Below, one piece after another: positions 1 through 9,780 of a stretch of DNA of 64,000 nucleotides (positions are counted from its first letter, which is position 1; each line of letters opens with the position of its first letter). Made by a program: the position numbers and the translations under genes. The stretch is taken from the NCBI GenBank assembly GCA_026122225.1, contig JANEZZ010002701.1, forward strand, positions 434,001 through 498,000, given 5' to 3'. The DNA comes from Heloderma charlesbogerti (taxonomy: Eukaryota; Chordata; Lepidosauria; Squamata; Helodermatidae). The notes beneath the pieces are model-generated. The model was not told where the DNA came from. It did not search any database and saw only the letters and a program-made list of their open reading frames with translations.

Positions 1-307
1 GCAGCTGAGTCCTTGAATCTCCAGCGCAGCCTCCTTGATTTATATTGTCCTCTGCTCCCGCCGCAGCTCGACGGGTGATATATCGCCGAGCTCCTTGAAA
101 TGAACGAACTAATCGCAGAAGCAAAGTCGTGGGAGATGTCTCTCTTTTGACGTTCAGGCCGAGCAGATAGCAGGGGTGTCTTGCGACTGCCATGCTCCAG
201 TTGAGTTCTCATCTCGCGCAGGCATCGTTGAGCGCACGCTGCTCCCATTAACATGGGAAGCTTACTTATGCCAGGTCAGATTAATTGTCCAGCTAGTCCA
301 GTATTGA
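1..307. other. unclassified sequence
   Basis: No repeat match within the window and no convincing reading frame. It ends at the 8-bp flank of the W1 element. Confidence 0.5.
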
Positions 308-713
308 CAATGGTGTAATGGGACCAGGTCTCACAGGGACACAGTGCTGACACTTTTTTTATTAGCAGGGACACTGATGCCATCTGCCACCGCCACCCCT
401 CAAAATTCCCTCTTCCCTCTGAGCTTAGCTGACATTCTCAAGATAGCTGGGGGTGAGACAATGGATTTTCCCAACAACGATATATTGTTCTTGGTTGCAA
501 TGCAAAGTATTTTGAAGCAGCTTGTTCTTGAATGGGCAATTATGACCCATTAGCTTCACAAAAGACCTGCTCCCAGTGGAGAAGAAATCTGCTGGAGCTG
601 GAGCTGGTTTGGATCGACACAGCTGCCTGCATTTTGGGATTCTCCATGGAGTCGTGGCTATGGAGACTGTCATGATGAGCATATGCACGTCAAAATTTAC
701 CACTATGCCATTG
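308..713 (+). mobile_element. W element copy 1 (non-autonomous, hAT-like)
   Basis: First of four copies of a roughly 400-bp family, all on the + strand (others near 33.2, 55.2 and 61.5 kb). The copies share landmarks: a 'gagcttagctg' block, a 'cccagcaacga' block, a 'gacccattcgc' block and a 'caaaatttacca' end. The start (CAATGGTGTAATGG) and the reverse complement of the end (CAATGGCATAGTGG) are similar, giving a terminal inverted repeat near CAGTGGTGTNNTGG. The flanks agtattga and ggtattgt match at 6 of 8 positions, as expected for an old hAT-type target duplication. No protein is encoded. Superfamily assignment is inference. Confidence 0.6.
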
Positions 714-797
714 GGTATTGTCTCATCTAGCAGGGCTCTTCTGGGCCTCAAGAAAGGGATCCCCCCCCCGCATTTCTTGCTTCCTAGTCATATCAAC

Positions 798-1027
798 ATA
801 AAGAGCCCTGCTGGATCAGACCAAGGGTCCATCTAGTCCAGCATTCTGTTCACACAGTGGCCAACCACCTGTTGACCAGGAAACCACAAGCAGGGCATGA
901 GTGCAACAGCACCCTCCCGCCCATATTCCCCAGCAACTGGTGTACAATAGGCTCACTGCCTCTGGTACTGGAGGTAGCACAGAGCCATCAAGACCAGGAG
1001 CCATTGATAGCCTTCTCCTCCTTCTAA
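798..1027 (-). mobile_element. CR1-B LINE 3' end
   Basis: Antisense copy of the CR1-type 3' end that recurs through the window. It begins with the 'ccctgctggatcagacc' block and runs through 'ccccagcaactggtgta' and 'cctctggtactggagg'. Only the C-terminal coding tail and 3' UTR are present, so it is a dead 5'-truncated insertion. Confidence 0.8.
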
Positions 1028-1035
1028 ATGGATTG

Positions 1036-1105
1036 GAAAGGACTGAACCTGGGACCTTGTGCATGCAAAAAGCATGCTCCACAGCTGAGTTATGCGCCAT
1101 CCCTA
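1036..1105 (-). mobile_element. tRNA-derived SINE head fragment
   Basis: Antisense of a tRNA-like head: 'gaacctgggacc' corresponds to the B box/T arm and 'gctccacagctgagttatg' to the A-box side. It lacks the SINE body and is not a functional tRNA. Confidence 0.55.
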
Positions 1106-1270
1106 GGGATGTACGAAAGTCACTTACCTTTAACGAAATGTGATTCGCGGTGGGGGGGGAGGCGCTCCGTCCCTCCCCCTGAAATTCTGGCCCGGGGGAG
1201 GCGCTCCGTCCCTCCCCCCCGAAATTCTGGCCGGGGGGGAGGCGCTCCGTCCCTCCACCCCTCGTGAGGA
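1106..1270 (-). mobile_element. terminal fragment of a TAGGGATG palindromic element
   Basis: Starts TAGGGATGTACGAAAGTC and then matches, in reverse complement, the 3' end of the large element ending at 29148: the 'acttacct' block, then C/G-rich sequence with 'gaaattctgg'. Here the GC-rich segment is a short tandem array of about three units of some 40 bp, each with 'ggcgctccgtccctcc'. The other end of the element is absent. Confidence 0.6.
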
Positions 1271-1868
1271 GGGCCCAACTCATGAGTAGCCCTCTCCAGT
1301 AAGTGTGCACTCCTTCGCCTGGTAACCATTCTGTCACGGCCCTTCAGGCGCAGGCATTCTCGAGGGCCAGGGGGTGGCTCAGCCTCTTCCTCTGCCCGAG
1401 AAGCCGAGCTCTCCACCTGCCTAGGAGGCAGGTTCAAAGGCATCACCCCCGAGGGTCCTGGACCATCCTGGCCAGTGCCAGGGTCTCCTGAGGGGCCAGC
1501 TGGCTCTGCTGGTTCCGGTTCTTCCTCTGAGGACCACTCTAGTGGCAGCAGGACGCCTGGGACCATGACAGCAGCTCCATGCAGCTGGTGCTTGCCACTT
1601 GCATCTCGGCCACCGCACAACATTCCTCGTGCCCTAAAAAACCAGCTGAGCGGCAGAAGGTGCAAGAGGGTTTCCCCTCCTTCTCCTGTTAATTGTAGTG
1701 ACTAGAGAGTGCATTGCAGCTGACATAGATTTGTAGCCGTCTCCATGGTAACCGGGCCCGGCGAGTTGTACGTGAAGCATGTTCATTGTTAAGTTTCTAA
1801 TTTCAGAAAAGCCAGTTGGATTCTTCATCACTCTCTAGAGAGGAAGAGCGGGACTATCCAATCTCAGC
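1271..1868. other. unclassified GC-rich sequence
   Basis: GC-rich, with frames on both strands but no recognisable protein. The style resembles antisense LTR or UTR sequence of a retroelement, which I could not confirm. Confidence 0.3.
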
Positions 1869-2065
1869 TTCCCCTCTCTCACTCTCCCCGCCCCCCAGCC
1901 CCCACTCCAGCTCTGCTTCTTCTCAAAGATCTCAGCCACAATCCTGCACTCAGTTAGGGTGAAGACGTAACATTTCGAGAGGGGCAGAAGTTGTCTGAGT
2001 GCACTTAGAACAGCCTTCCCTCAGCCTGCTGCCCTCTGCATGTGTGAAATGAAAATGAAATGAAA

Positions 2066-2140
2066 TAAATGTGTTGCACTACAACTCCCATCATTCTCAG
2101 CCAGCCCCCAACACATCTGGAGGGCAGCAGGATGGGGCGG
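2066..2140. mobile_element. MITE-B remnant
   Basis: Carries the diagnostic core 'ctacaactcccatcat' followed by 'aacacatctggagggcagca', as in other MITE-B copies. Termini are eroded. Confidence 0.5.
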
Positions 2141-2491
2141 GTGACCTGCGCATACTTTTTTCTGTCCTGGAGTGATGTCTGAAAATAACACTGTTGCACA
2201 CATCTTTCAGTTTGGGGTTTGGGGTTTTGAACCGAACGTAGGGGGAAGGTATCTATAGTGAGCACCTATTGGCCAATGCCTGTAATGTCACCAGCACACC
2301 TCATTCCAGGCTCTGGAGAAGTTTTGCAACTGTTTTAAAAATGTTTGTTATCTGGGGAGGGCTGGGGGGAAAGGTGAAAGATTAATGTATTTGTAACTGC
2401 TTAAAAAAAAATTGAAGACAGACCATCCACCTGATGGATGTGGGGAAGAAAGGGGGCTACCAGAACAGTACACAATATTTGAAGTACATAC
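2141..2491. other. unclassified sequence
   Basis: AT-rich spacer with a short poly(A) run near 2403. Nothing else recognised. Confidence 0.5.
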
Positions 2492-3050
2492 ATCAGGGGT
2501 GGGCAACCTGTAGCCCTTTTCATAATTTCAAGAGCACTCTGCAACTGATCAGTTCAGACCCCTGGCAAGAATGATCTGTCCTTCCCTGGCAGCCTGCTGG
2601 GTGGAGAGGAAGAGGAAGAGAGAAGGGGTGTCAGAAAGAGAGAGACAATAAGTGAGTGTCAGAGAGAGGGGGTGCCAGAAAGAGAAAAAGAGAAGGGGGT
2701 GTCACAGAGGGGGTTGACGGGCGGGGGAGACAGACAGACAGACAGATGGCCAGAGAAGGCGTCAGAATGAGAGGGGGGGTGTCAGTAAGAGGGAGAGAGA
2801 GGGGTATGCCAGAAAGAGAGAGAGAGAGAGAGAAGGTGGTGTCAAAGAGAAAGAGAGAAGGGGGTGTGAAAAAGAGAGAAAGTGATTGGCGGAAAGAAAA
2901 AGGGTGGCCCAACTCACTGCCAGCATGCAGCCTCCAACAGAAGGGAAGGTGGCCCCCACCAGAAAAAAAAGTATCCCCATCAGTAGCATTCCCAAAGAGG
3001 GGCTACATGTGAACAATAGATGTGGCTGCTATGTGAACTGGCCCATCACT
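2492..3050. mobile_element. possible hAT-like element (CAGGGGTGGGCAACC end)
   Basis: The start CAGGGGTGGGCAACCTGTAG is typical of reptile and mammalian hAT non-autonomous elements. A long purine-rich tract fills the middle. The far terminus is unclear, near 3050, and no target duplication was found. Confidence 0.4.
2587..2890 (+). repeat. purine-rich GA tract
   Basis: About 300 bp almost wholly of G and A on the + strand, with (GA)n runs and imperfect repeats of 'gggggtgtca' and 'gaaagagaga'. The resulting open frames on both strands are low-complexity artefacts. Confidence 0.85.
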
Positions 3051-3298
3051 TCTAGTGAGCACTGACTCAGTTGTGAAGTTGATTTCATGCAGGGAGGAGA
3101 GAGCTTTACGCAACCACCCTTTGAACGTTGTGTCTGTCATCACTCTTAGGGGCACTTAAGCCCCACATATTAAAGGAGATGTAATAACACATCACTCTGT
3201 GTGGGTCTGGGACCCTTCTGTGCTCCTCCACATCTCGCATCATGCTTTTTTTATTTTTTATTTTTTAAAACAACCCTCTTTGGGTGGGATCCAGTCTT

Positions 3299-3356
3299 TT
3301 GTTGTTGTTCAGTCGTTCAGTCGTGTCCGACTCTTCGTGACCCCATGGACCATAGT
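3299..3356 (-). mobile_element. BovB LINE 3' tail fragment
   Basis: Antisense copy of the last 58 bp of BovB: a (GTT)n tail, 'cagtcgttcagtcgtgtcc' and 'gaccccatggaccata'. It matches the end of the longer copy at 7634. Confidence 0.85.
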
Positions 3357-3831
3357 CATGCTTAAAGTCATGCTTGAAACAATGGAGCAAGCGGGGTCAG
3401 GACCAACGAGCTCTTGTCTGTGGGCCCCTGCTGGGGTGCGGGCCAATGGCAGGCGCCCGACCATGCCTCCCACTGCTGCCAGCCCTGGCGCCTCCACTGT
3501 GGTCTGCCTCGACTGTGTGAGCAGTCTGAAGGTGTTTCCGCAGGAGTCTTTTCAGGAGGAAAAGACAGAAGCGGTGCATGGTGCCTTTGGACGGGAGTGT
3601 CAGGAGCCCTCCGGCTAGGAGCACCCTGAGAAAGGAGGAGTGGATCAGCTGGCATTGTCTGTTTTCAGCGGAACCAGCACCACTGCCTGCTGCCCCATCC
3701 TGGTCCCCAAAGTGAGTTTCTTTCTCCTCGGGGGTGCAGACAAGGTAGTAGGTGGTAGAGAGATTGGGTCCCTAACGCCATTCTTTTGCTTGGACGGTGC
3801 AGGCTAGTGGCAGAGGAGGGGTGGTTCCCAT
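3357..3831. other. unclassified sequence
   Basis: GC-rich with overlapping frames on both strands (up to 139 codons). None resembles a known protein family. Confidence 0.4.
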
Positions 3832-3992
3832 CCGCGGAGGCTGGTGGCTGTGATGACAGTGGGTCCACTCTGGGTTTAAGCCAGAACCAGGCAGAACTCT
3901 GAAAGATAGCTCCTTTAGAGTTCTGACTGGTTCTCACTGAAACCCAGAGCGGATTCACCACCCCAAGACATCGGAGCCACCAGCCCCCTTTG
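3832..3992. mobile_element. MITE-A copy (degenerate ends)
   Basis: Palindromic MITE-A body: 'ggaggctggtggctg' at the left, 'agttctgactggttctcac' in the centre and 'tcggagccaccagcc' at the right. Both extreme ends have mutated, so no target duplication can be read. Confidence 0.75.
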
Positions 3993-4112
3993 CTTGGTGG
4001 GGGGGGATATCTTGGGGTGCAATTTCAGTTTCAAAATCACACACTCAAAAGAGCGTGATTTCTTTTGGGGGTGAGCACAGAGCTGCTTTGCCACCACTAG
4101 CCCTAATGATGT

Positions 4113-4240
4113 AGACCAGCTGTACCCAGCTTGGTGTTCTCCAGACGTTTTGACCGCAGCTCCAAGCATTCCTGGCCATCAGCTCTGCTAGTTGGGGGGT
4201 GCTGGGAGCTGAAGTCCAAAACAGCCTTTGCGAGCTTCTG
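4113..4240. mobile_element. MITE-B-like remnant
   Basis: Diverged palindrome: 'agcttggtgttctccagac' at the left and 'gctgggagctgaagtcc' at the right, matching the MITE-B pattern. Boundaries are approximate. Confidence 0.45.
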
Positions 4241-4362
4241 TGGCCAGGCATTTCCTTGTGGAAGTTACCCTAGTCAGCTCTCTACACAGCTGATGGCACG
4301 TGACTCACACACAGCCTCTCGGGGGCACATTCAGCAAACACACCATCTTGGACACTTTATTC

Positions 4363-5440
4363 ACTGATACTATTTCTATACCACCTTTTGAAGACCAATC
4401 AAGGTGGTTGACAAAAGATCCAAGAACATAAAAACCATAGTCAGATAAAAACATAGTAGAACAGTAAAAACGACATTGAAAACCGTAATGGCAATTTTAA
4501 AAGCCACGTTAAAAAGTGCATCTTCACCCCCTAGGAATGTATGGATTTTGTGAACGCCATTCTGTCTGCATTTCACAGATTGTCAGGTGCCTTTGGTTCT
4601 GTTGTCCCCTTACTGGTGGAATCAGATTTTTCCCAGTTTCCCAAATTTGTGCAAATTCAGATGTGAGCAAATTTGCACTTGTAGAAATACACAAATCCCC
4701 CCCCCCAGTGTGCATTTTCATGCTTTACCTATGGGGGAAGTGCACATTTTTGGCTGATGTTTTTTTTTTAATGTATTTTTCTACAACTTAATGTGCGTAA
4801 AATTCCGAAAAGTAAAAATACTGGTCTGCAAGTCCACAGATTTCATGTGTCTAAGGAAAACCTGGTCTGCTGTGGAATCTGTGGATCAGATTCATGGAAA
4901 TCCAAACTCATTTGATTCCACTGGGGATTTCTTCAACATTCTGTGTCCCCCTTCGTGAATGCAGAGAGAGTAGGGACCAGTCGTAGCTCAAAAAGGAGTG
5001 TTTTCCAGACTGTGGGAGCAACATAGGAGGGAGCCCTGTCCCATTCCTGGCAAGCAGGCCTCTGTAAGTGAGAATGTCTTCAAAAGGGCCTCTCCTGCTG
5101 ATCGTATTAACCAAGCAGGTTCACACCAAGATAGGCGGTCCCTTCGATAGCCAGACCTTTGACCCTTTAAAGGTTAACACTAACACCTTGAAATGAGCCT
5201 AGAAAACAATGTGCAACTATTGCAGATCTTTCAGTATCGGGACGATGTAATCACGGTTCCATGCACCAGTTAGTAAAATGCACCAGCTGCTGCGTTTTAC
5301 ACCAATTGAAGCTTCTGGACCCTCCTCAAAGGTAGCCCCACGTAGAGCGCATTACAATAGTCTAACCATGATCACTTTGTGGCCTTGTGCTCTAACGCAA
5401 GGCTGTAATTAACCAATTTTGGATTACTATTATTTAGCCA
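4363..5440 (-). mobile_element. L2-clade LINE 3' end, split by an AT-rich MITE
   Basis: Antisense LINE 3' region. It is collinear with the uninterrupted copy at 62661-63300: the A-rich tail region ('aaaacatagtagaaca'), then blocks such as 'gtcttcaaaagggcc' and 'gtagccccacgtagagcgc'. The coding part corresponds to the C-terminus of an L2-type reverse transcriptase. The element is interrupted at 4532-4943 by an AT-rich MITE that the 62.7-kb copy lacks. The 5' limit is approximate. Confidence 0.65.
4532..4943. mobile_element. AT-rich TAGGGATG-group MITE inserted in L2
   Basis: Begins TAGGAATGTATGGATTTTG and ends near 'caacattctg'. It is homologous along its length to 57123-57532: 'cagattgtcaggtgc', 'ggaatcagattttt', 'tgcattttcatgcttt' and 'cagattcat.gaaatccaaa'. 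Flanks tcaccccc and tgtccccc match at 6 of 8 positions. The host L2 sequence resumes directly on the other side. Confidence 0.65.
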
Positions 5441-6303
5441 CCTTACATTCCCGGCAGAGCTGAGTGACCGATGCACCTGCTGATGCCATGTTTCTGGTTT
5501 AGCATTTTGCCTGACGTCTCGGCCCTTGATTATTTGCTTCTGAAGAGCTTTTTCCCTCTTCTGACATGAGTGTTTTGGTCTTTCTCGCCTGCAGCTTTAA
5601 ATCACTCAAGCTTTCATTCTTAGAGATGAACCGAGCATTCGCAGTGAACTTCCAGTTCAATTCATTTCACAAAGCTTCGCGGCGAGGCTCGACAAAATGC
5701 CAAGCTCTCCTCTCAGTGTTCAAACTGGACTCATTTACCAGCTGCCAAATGTTAAGCTGGGCTGCCAGCTTTGATGGGATCAGGAAAGGTTTGAGAGCAA
5801 GTACCTGTGCTTAAGTGGTTTGAGGATCGCGCTGCTCAGTAGCTGCACTGACAAGAAAGAAAGTCCAGGTATTTTTCATAGTTGTGACTGGTGGATCAGC
5901 CTCCATGTACACCTGTGCCCTATGGCGGCACACTGCCAGAAGATGGATGTTGCATGGGGGGGCCATCCTAGGGCTGATGGTAGTTAAGCTGTATCCATTC
6001 AGTTCATGTGATTTATTCAAAGCACCATTATCCTGTCCTCCGGCCACAGGTCCCTGCCCACAAGTGCACAATCAAAAAGACACAACACAAAAGGAAAGTG
6101 GATTGGGAGGGAGGAGGAAAAAAGCCAATTCAGGCACTAGGTCCTTAGTTGCAAAATCCAGCAGCTCATGGAGCTGAACCTAAATGCAGTGCAACGGCTG
6201 CTGCTTCCTCATCCTCTGAAGTCCTCAGCAGTGGCAGCTGGTAGCAGGAGGGAGAGGGTGTTCTCATCTGGAGTTCTCTCCAGGCACAACAGAGGGCTGC
6301 CTG
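5441..6303. other. unclassified sequence
   Basis: No coding potential recognised. A short stretch near 5620-5720 has CG-containing motifs loosely like the TAGGGATG group but no clear ends. Confidence 0.4.
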
Positions 6304-6311
6304 ACTCTAAC

Positions 6312-7160
6312 TAGGGATGGTGCAGACACCCAACTGGGTCCAGGAGTCCATCAGGCTCCCCCCCGCCCGCGTCCCCAGACTGCACCCGCCGAGCCTCCGG
6401 CCTTGCTCTCCCCCACTCATGCCCTCCAGACATTCCTCGCACTCACCCAGACCTGTCCGCAAGCGCCTGCCATTTTGCCGAGCCTATTTTTATGGGGGAA
6501 AGGCAGTCATTTTATTATTTATTACATTTATATCCCACCTTCTTTCCTCCTAAGGAACCCAAGGCGGCATGCACAATCCTCCTCCTCTCCATTTTATCCT
6601 CACAACAACAACCCTGTGAGGTAGGTTGGGCTGAGAGTCTGTGACTGGCCCAAAGTCACCCAGTGAGCTTCCATTGCCGAGTGGGGACTAGAACCTGGAT
6701 CTTCCGACTCCCAGTCCAACGCTCTAGCCACCTGCACTCACCCTGAGTGCATCCACGAGTGCCCGCCATTTTGCTGAGCTTATTTTTATGGGAAAAGGTC
6801 ATTAAAAACGTGTATATTTAAATATGCACAAATTCGGGCTGGGAAAGCTAGATATATGCAATTTTAGAGCCATACAGTAAATGCCCCATTTATTATGCCT
6901 CTAATATTGCGTATATCAAGCTTTCCCAGCCTGAATTCACATATATTTAAATATACGCATTTTAATGACCTTTTCCCATAAAAATAAGCTCAGCAAAATC
7001 TCGGGCACTCGTGGATGGGATCCAGGGTGAGTGCAGATGGCTTGGCAAGCTCGTGAGGGCTCGAGTCCAGGTCCTGGGGGGCTCGAGTGGGGGCAGCTTC
7101 AGCAGGCAGCTTCAGCGGGCACCTGCCGATGCCAGACAGGAGTGGGTTCGGTCATCCCTA
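6312..7160. mobile_element. TAGGGATG foldback element carrying a SINE
   Basis: Ends are TAGGGATGG and the complementary CATCCCTA. The flanks actctaac (6304-6311) and actataac (7161-7168) match at 7 of 8. The interior is a foldback: about 6760-6875 pairs with the reverse complement of about 6899-7005, both containing 'tatatttaaatat' and 'cccataaaaataagct'. GC-rich outer arms surround the AT-rich hairpin. A SINE interrupts it at 6506-6733. No protein is encoded, so it is non-autonomous. Confidence 0.75.
6506..6733 (-). mobile_element. tRNA-derived SINE (Squam-like) in a MITE
   Basis: Antisense SINE. The + strand reads 'ttacatttatatcccacc' (3' tail), 'aaccctgtgaggtaggttgg', 'caaagtcacccagtgagc', then the tRNA-like head ('gggactagaacctgga', 'ccaacgctctagcc'). 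It lies inside the element at 6312-7160. Confidence 0.8.
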
Positions 7161-7626
7161 ACTATAACTGCCCTTCACAAGAAAGTAGCAAGGCCTTCTT
7201 CTTCCTCAAGGTGGAATGAACAGGACTGAGCCCAAACCTGGGTTGTGTGTGGCTCTCTGGGGAACCCGGGAGGGTGGACTGGGACCCCAGGCAGGCCAGA
7301 CTTGGTCCCCAGAACTGAGTTTCTGCACCCTGGCATAAATGGTGACACTGTAATACAGTTAAAGAAAGAGATTATGGGAGGTATTAAAGATGTCATAGGA
7401 TTTGTGCTGCAACTAACCCCCTTAGCAACACCTTTGGGGTATATTAAAGTTCAAGTGGCAGGAGATTAAAGGGTCATAGGGTGTCCCTTTATTTAAGGAG
7501 AGCTGAAAAAAAAGAAGGTTCCACCTAGCGCTTATAAAATGACACGTGTTGAATACCCTGAACCGTAATATCCATGCTCCACCTGATGAGGTCTACAACT
7601 GTACCAACTTTATCGGATACAAATTG
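7161..7626. other. unclassified sequence
   Basis: Contains no recognised repeat. It ends at the BovB target duplication. Confidence 0.5.
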
Positions 7627-8614
7627 CCACAGGTTGTTGTTGTTGTTCAGTCGTTCAGTCGTGTCCGACTCTTCGTGACCCCATGGACCATAGCACGCCA
7701 GGCCTTCCTGTCCTGCGCTCTCTCCCGGAGTGTGCTCAAGTTCACATTCATTGCATCGGTGATGCTATCTAGCCATCTCATCCTCTGCCGTCCCCTTCTT
7801 CTTTTGCCTTCAGTCTTTCCCAGCATCAGGGTCTTTTCCAGAGAGTTTTCTCTTCGCATTAGGTGGCCAAAATATTGGAGCTTCAGTTTCAGTATCTGTC
7901 CTTCCAACGAGCACTCAGGATTGATTTCCTTTAGGATTGACTGATTTGACCTCCTTGCAGTCCAGGGGACTCGTAAGAGTCTTCTCCAGCACCACAGTTC
8001 GAAAGCATCAATTCTTCGGCGCTCAGCCTTCCTTATAGTCCAGCTCTCACAGCCATACATTACTACTGGGAAAACCATAGCTTTGATTAGACGGACCTTT
8101 GTCGGCAAGGTGATGTCTCTGCTTCTTACTATGCTGTCTAGCTTTGCCATAGCTTTCCTCCCAAGGAGCAAGCGTCTTTTAATTTCATGGCTACAGTCAC
8201 CGTCTGCGGTGATCTTGGAGCCCAAGAAAGTAAAATCTGTCACTGCTTCCATTTCTTCCCCTTCTATATGCCAGGAAGTGATGGGGCCGGATGCCATGAT
8301 CTTAGTTTTGTTAATGTTGAGTTTCAAACCAGCTTTTGCACTCTCCTCTTTCACCCTCAACAAGAGGCTCTTTAGATCCTCTTCGCTTTCTGCCATTAGG
8401 GTGGTATCATCTGCATATCTGAGGTTGTTGATAATTCTCCCAGCAATCTTAATTCCGACCTCTGATTCATCCAACCCAGCATTTCTCATGATGTACTCTG
8501 CATATAAGTTAAATAAGCAGGGTGACATTATGCAGCCTTGTCGTATTCCTTTCCCAATTTTGAACCACTCGGTTGTTCCATGTCTGGTTCTTACTGTTGC
8601 TTCTTGACCACAGG
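7627..8614 (-). mobile_element. BovB (RTE clade) LINE, 5'-truncated, with target-site duplication
   Basis: The body occupies 7634-8607 on the minus strand and is flanked on both sides by CCACAGG (7627-7633 and 8608-8614), a perfect 7-bp duplication that marks a single insertion. The 3' end carries a (CAA)n tail, seen here as (TTG)n at 7634. The 5' end is cut within the reverse transcriptase just before the GQEATVRT segment. Only the C-terminal part of the polyprotein remains: no endonuclease and no 5' UTR. BovB is known for horizontal spread among squamates, ruminants and other animals. Confidence 0.93.
7647..8607 (-). pseudogene. BovB reverse transcriptase, C-terminal fragment (ORF2)
   Basis: Open without stops from the 5' truncation to a natural stop, about 320 codons. 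The frame starts artificially at 8702 in flanking DNA, so its first 31 or so residues are not BovB. Visible motifs: GKGIRQGCIMSPCLFNLYAE in the RT palm; the catalytic YADD (codons at 8417-8406), followed by TTLMAES; then LNINKTKIM, the 'VMYGCESWTIRKAERRRID' region, 'VPWTARRSNQSIL' and the C-terminal 'AMVHGVTKSRTRLND'. The catalytic aspartates are intact. Without the N-terminal endonuclease and fingers it cannot act alone. Open reading over this length points to a fairly young insertion. Confidence 0.92.
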
Positions 8615-8930
8615 TACAGCAAGTTAAAAAGTGTTGGAAATTGACACATTTCTCCTTCTTTATTTCCAAGCAGCAGCTCAGCATATCACATATTTCTTCC
8701 ACATAGTGGGGGAAATTACTGATGTACGTTTTGCAGGCTTATGAAAGATCTGTGCCTTTCATTGGCTTGGCGAAGTTCTGAGCAGCTGTTCAAAAGTTAT
8801 TAAGCCATTTCTGCCCTGTGAAAGCCTGTGGCAGCAAGCGCTGGCAAAGTTATGTTGGGCATGGTCAGTTTCACTCTGAAGCTAGAATGCTGCTTTTCAG
8901 AGGAATTTTGAAAAGCTTTTCAGAGGAATT
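8615..8930. other. unclassified sequence
   Basis: No recognised element. The frame extending from BovB into this stretch is accidental. Confidence 0.5.
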
Positions 8931-9190
8931 CTATTACAGAGGGCTTCTACAGCACTCCCTCTCACTGTTTAAGCCATGGCCCATCCTGCCAACTACTGAT
9001 GTAAGCAACAAATTGCCATGGGTCAACTCACAGGAGGATTCCTCTAGCAGTACAGTAAGGCTCAGATGCTTCATAAGCCAAGAGAGGATCAGAACCGCAT
9101 GGGCATCTTTGCTGTTCCCAGGCACCCTATCCTCCCCACGTTGGGAAAGACCCAGGGAAATTGTGGGTGCCTGGAGCATATGTTGTAAGC
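8931..9190. mobile_element. Z repeat copy 1 (palindromic, MITE-like)
   Basis: Shares with 51115-51350 the blocks 'aacaaattgccatgggtcaa', 'ccatcctgccaact' and 'cagtaaggctcag' (reverse-complemented there). The outer parts are internally symmetric, so orientation is ambiguous. The limits are approximate, and superfamily is unknown. Confidence 0.55.
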
Positions 9191-9529
9191 AAGCATGATT
9201 GGTAACGCTGCATAACTTAATCACTGGGCACATCAATTAAGGCATCAGCTTTAGCTTCCAGCTTTCTAGCTTTGGGGAACTTAAGACAACCTTAACTTTG
9301 GTCTTAAACCAGCAGCATTTTTTTTTAAATCATTGGATTATACTGTGATGGTAATGTACACGAATCATGCTAACAAAATCCTAGAAAACAGCCCATCTAC
9401 CTTTCCTTGATCGGTAGAAAAAGAAGATAGGAACCATTATGCTTATGAATAAAATGATCAGCCACAAATTGTTATGGGAGAGGAAGATACTGTAAGTTCT
9501 CTACAGACTTTCCCCTCAAAATGGGCACC
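9191..9529. other. unclassified sequence
   Basis: AT-rich single-copy-looking spacer. Confidence 0.5.
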
Positions 9530-9780
9530 TTTTATTTATTATTTATTTATTACATTTATATCCCACCTTTTTTCCTCCTTAAGGAACCCAAGGCGGCGTA
9601 CATTATCCTCCTCCTCTCCATTTCATCCTCACAACAACAACCCTGTGAGGTGGGTTGGGCTGAGAGTCTGTGACTGGCCCAAAGTCACCCAGTGAGCTTC
9701 CTTGGCCGAGTGGGGACTAGAACTCAGATCTCCCAGCTCCAAGTCGAATACTCTCACCACTACGCCACACTGGCTCTCAG
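9530..9780 (-). mobile_element. tRNA-derived SINE (Squam-like), full length
   Basis: Antisense. A (TTTA)n tail is followed by 'ttacatttatatcccacc', 'aaggaacccaaggcggcg', 'caaccctgtgaggtgggtt', 'gtcacccagtgagctt' and the tRNA-like head ('tcaccactacgccacact'). It is closely related to the copies at 6506 and 58967. Confidence 0.85.

Noticed and set aside
2631..3016. Arg/Glu- and Ser/Leu-rich frames
   Set aside because: Low-complexity translations of the purine-rich tract.
6506..6733. Naming the SINE as Sauria SINE
   Set aside because: Its 3' end looks like an L2-type tail rather than the BovB-like tail reported for Sauria SINEs, so only the looser label Squam-like is used.
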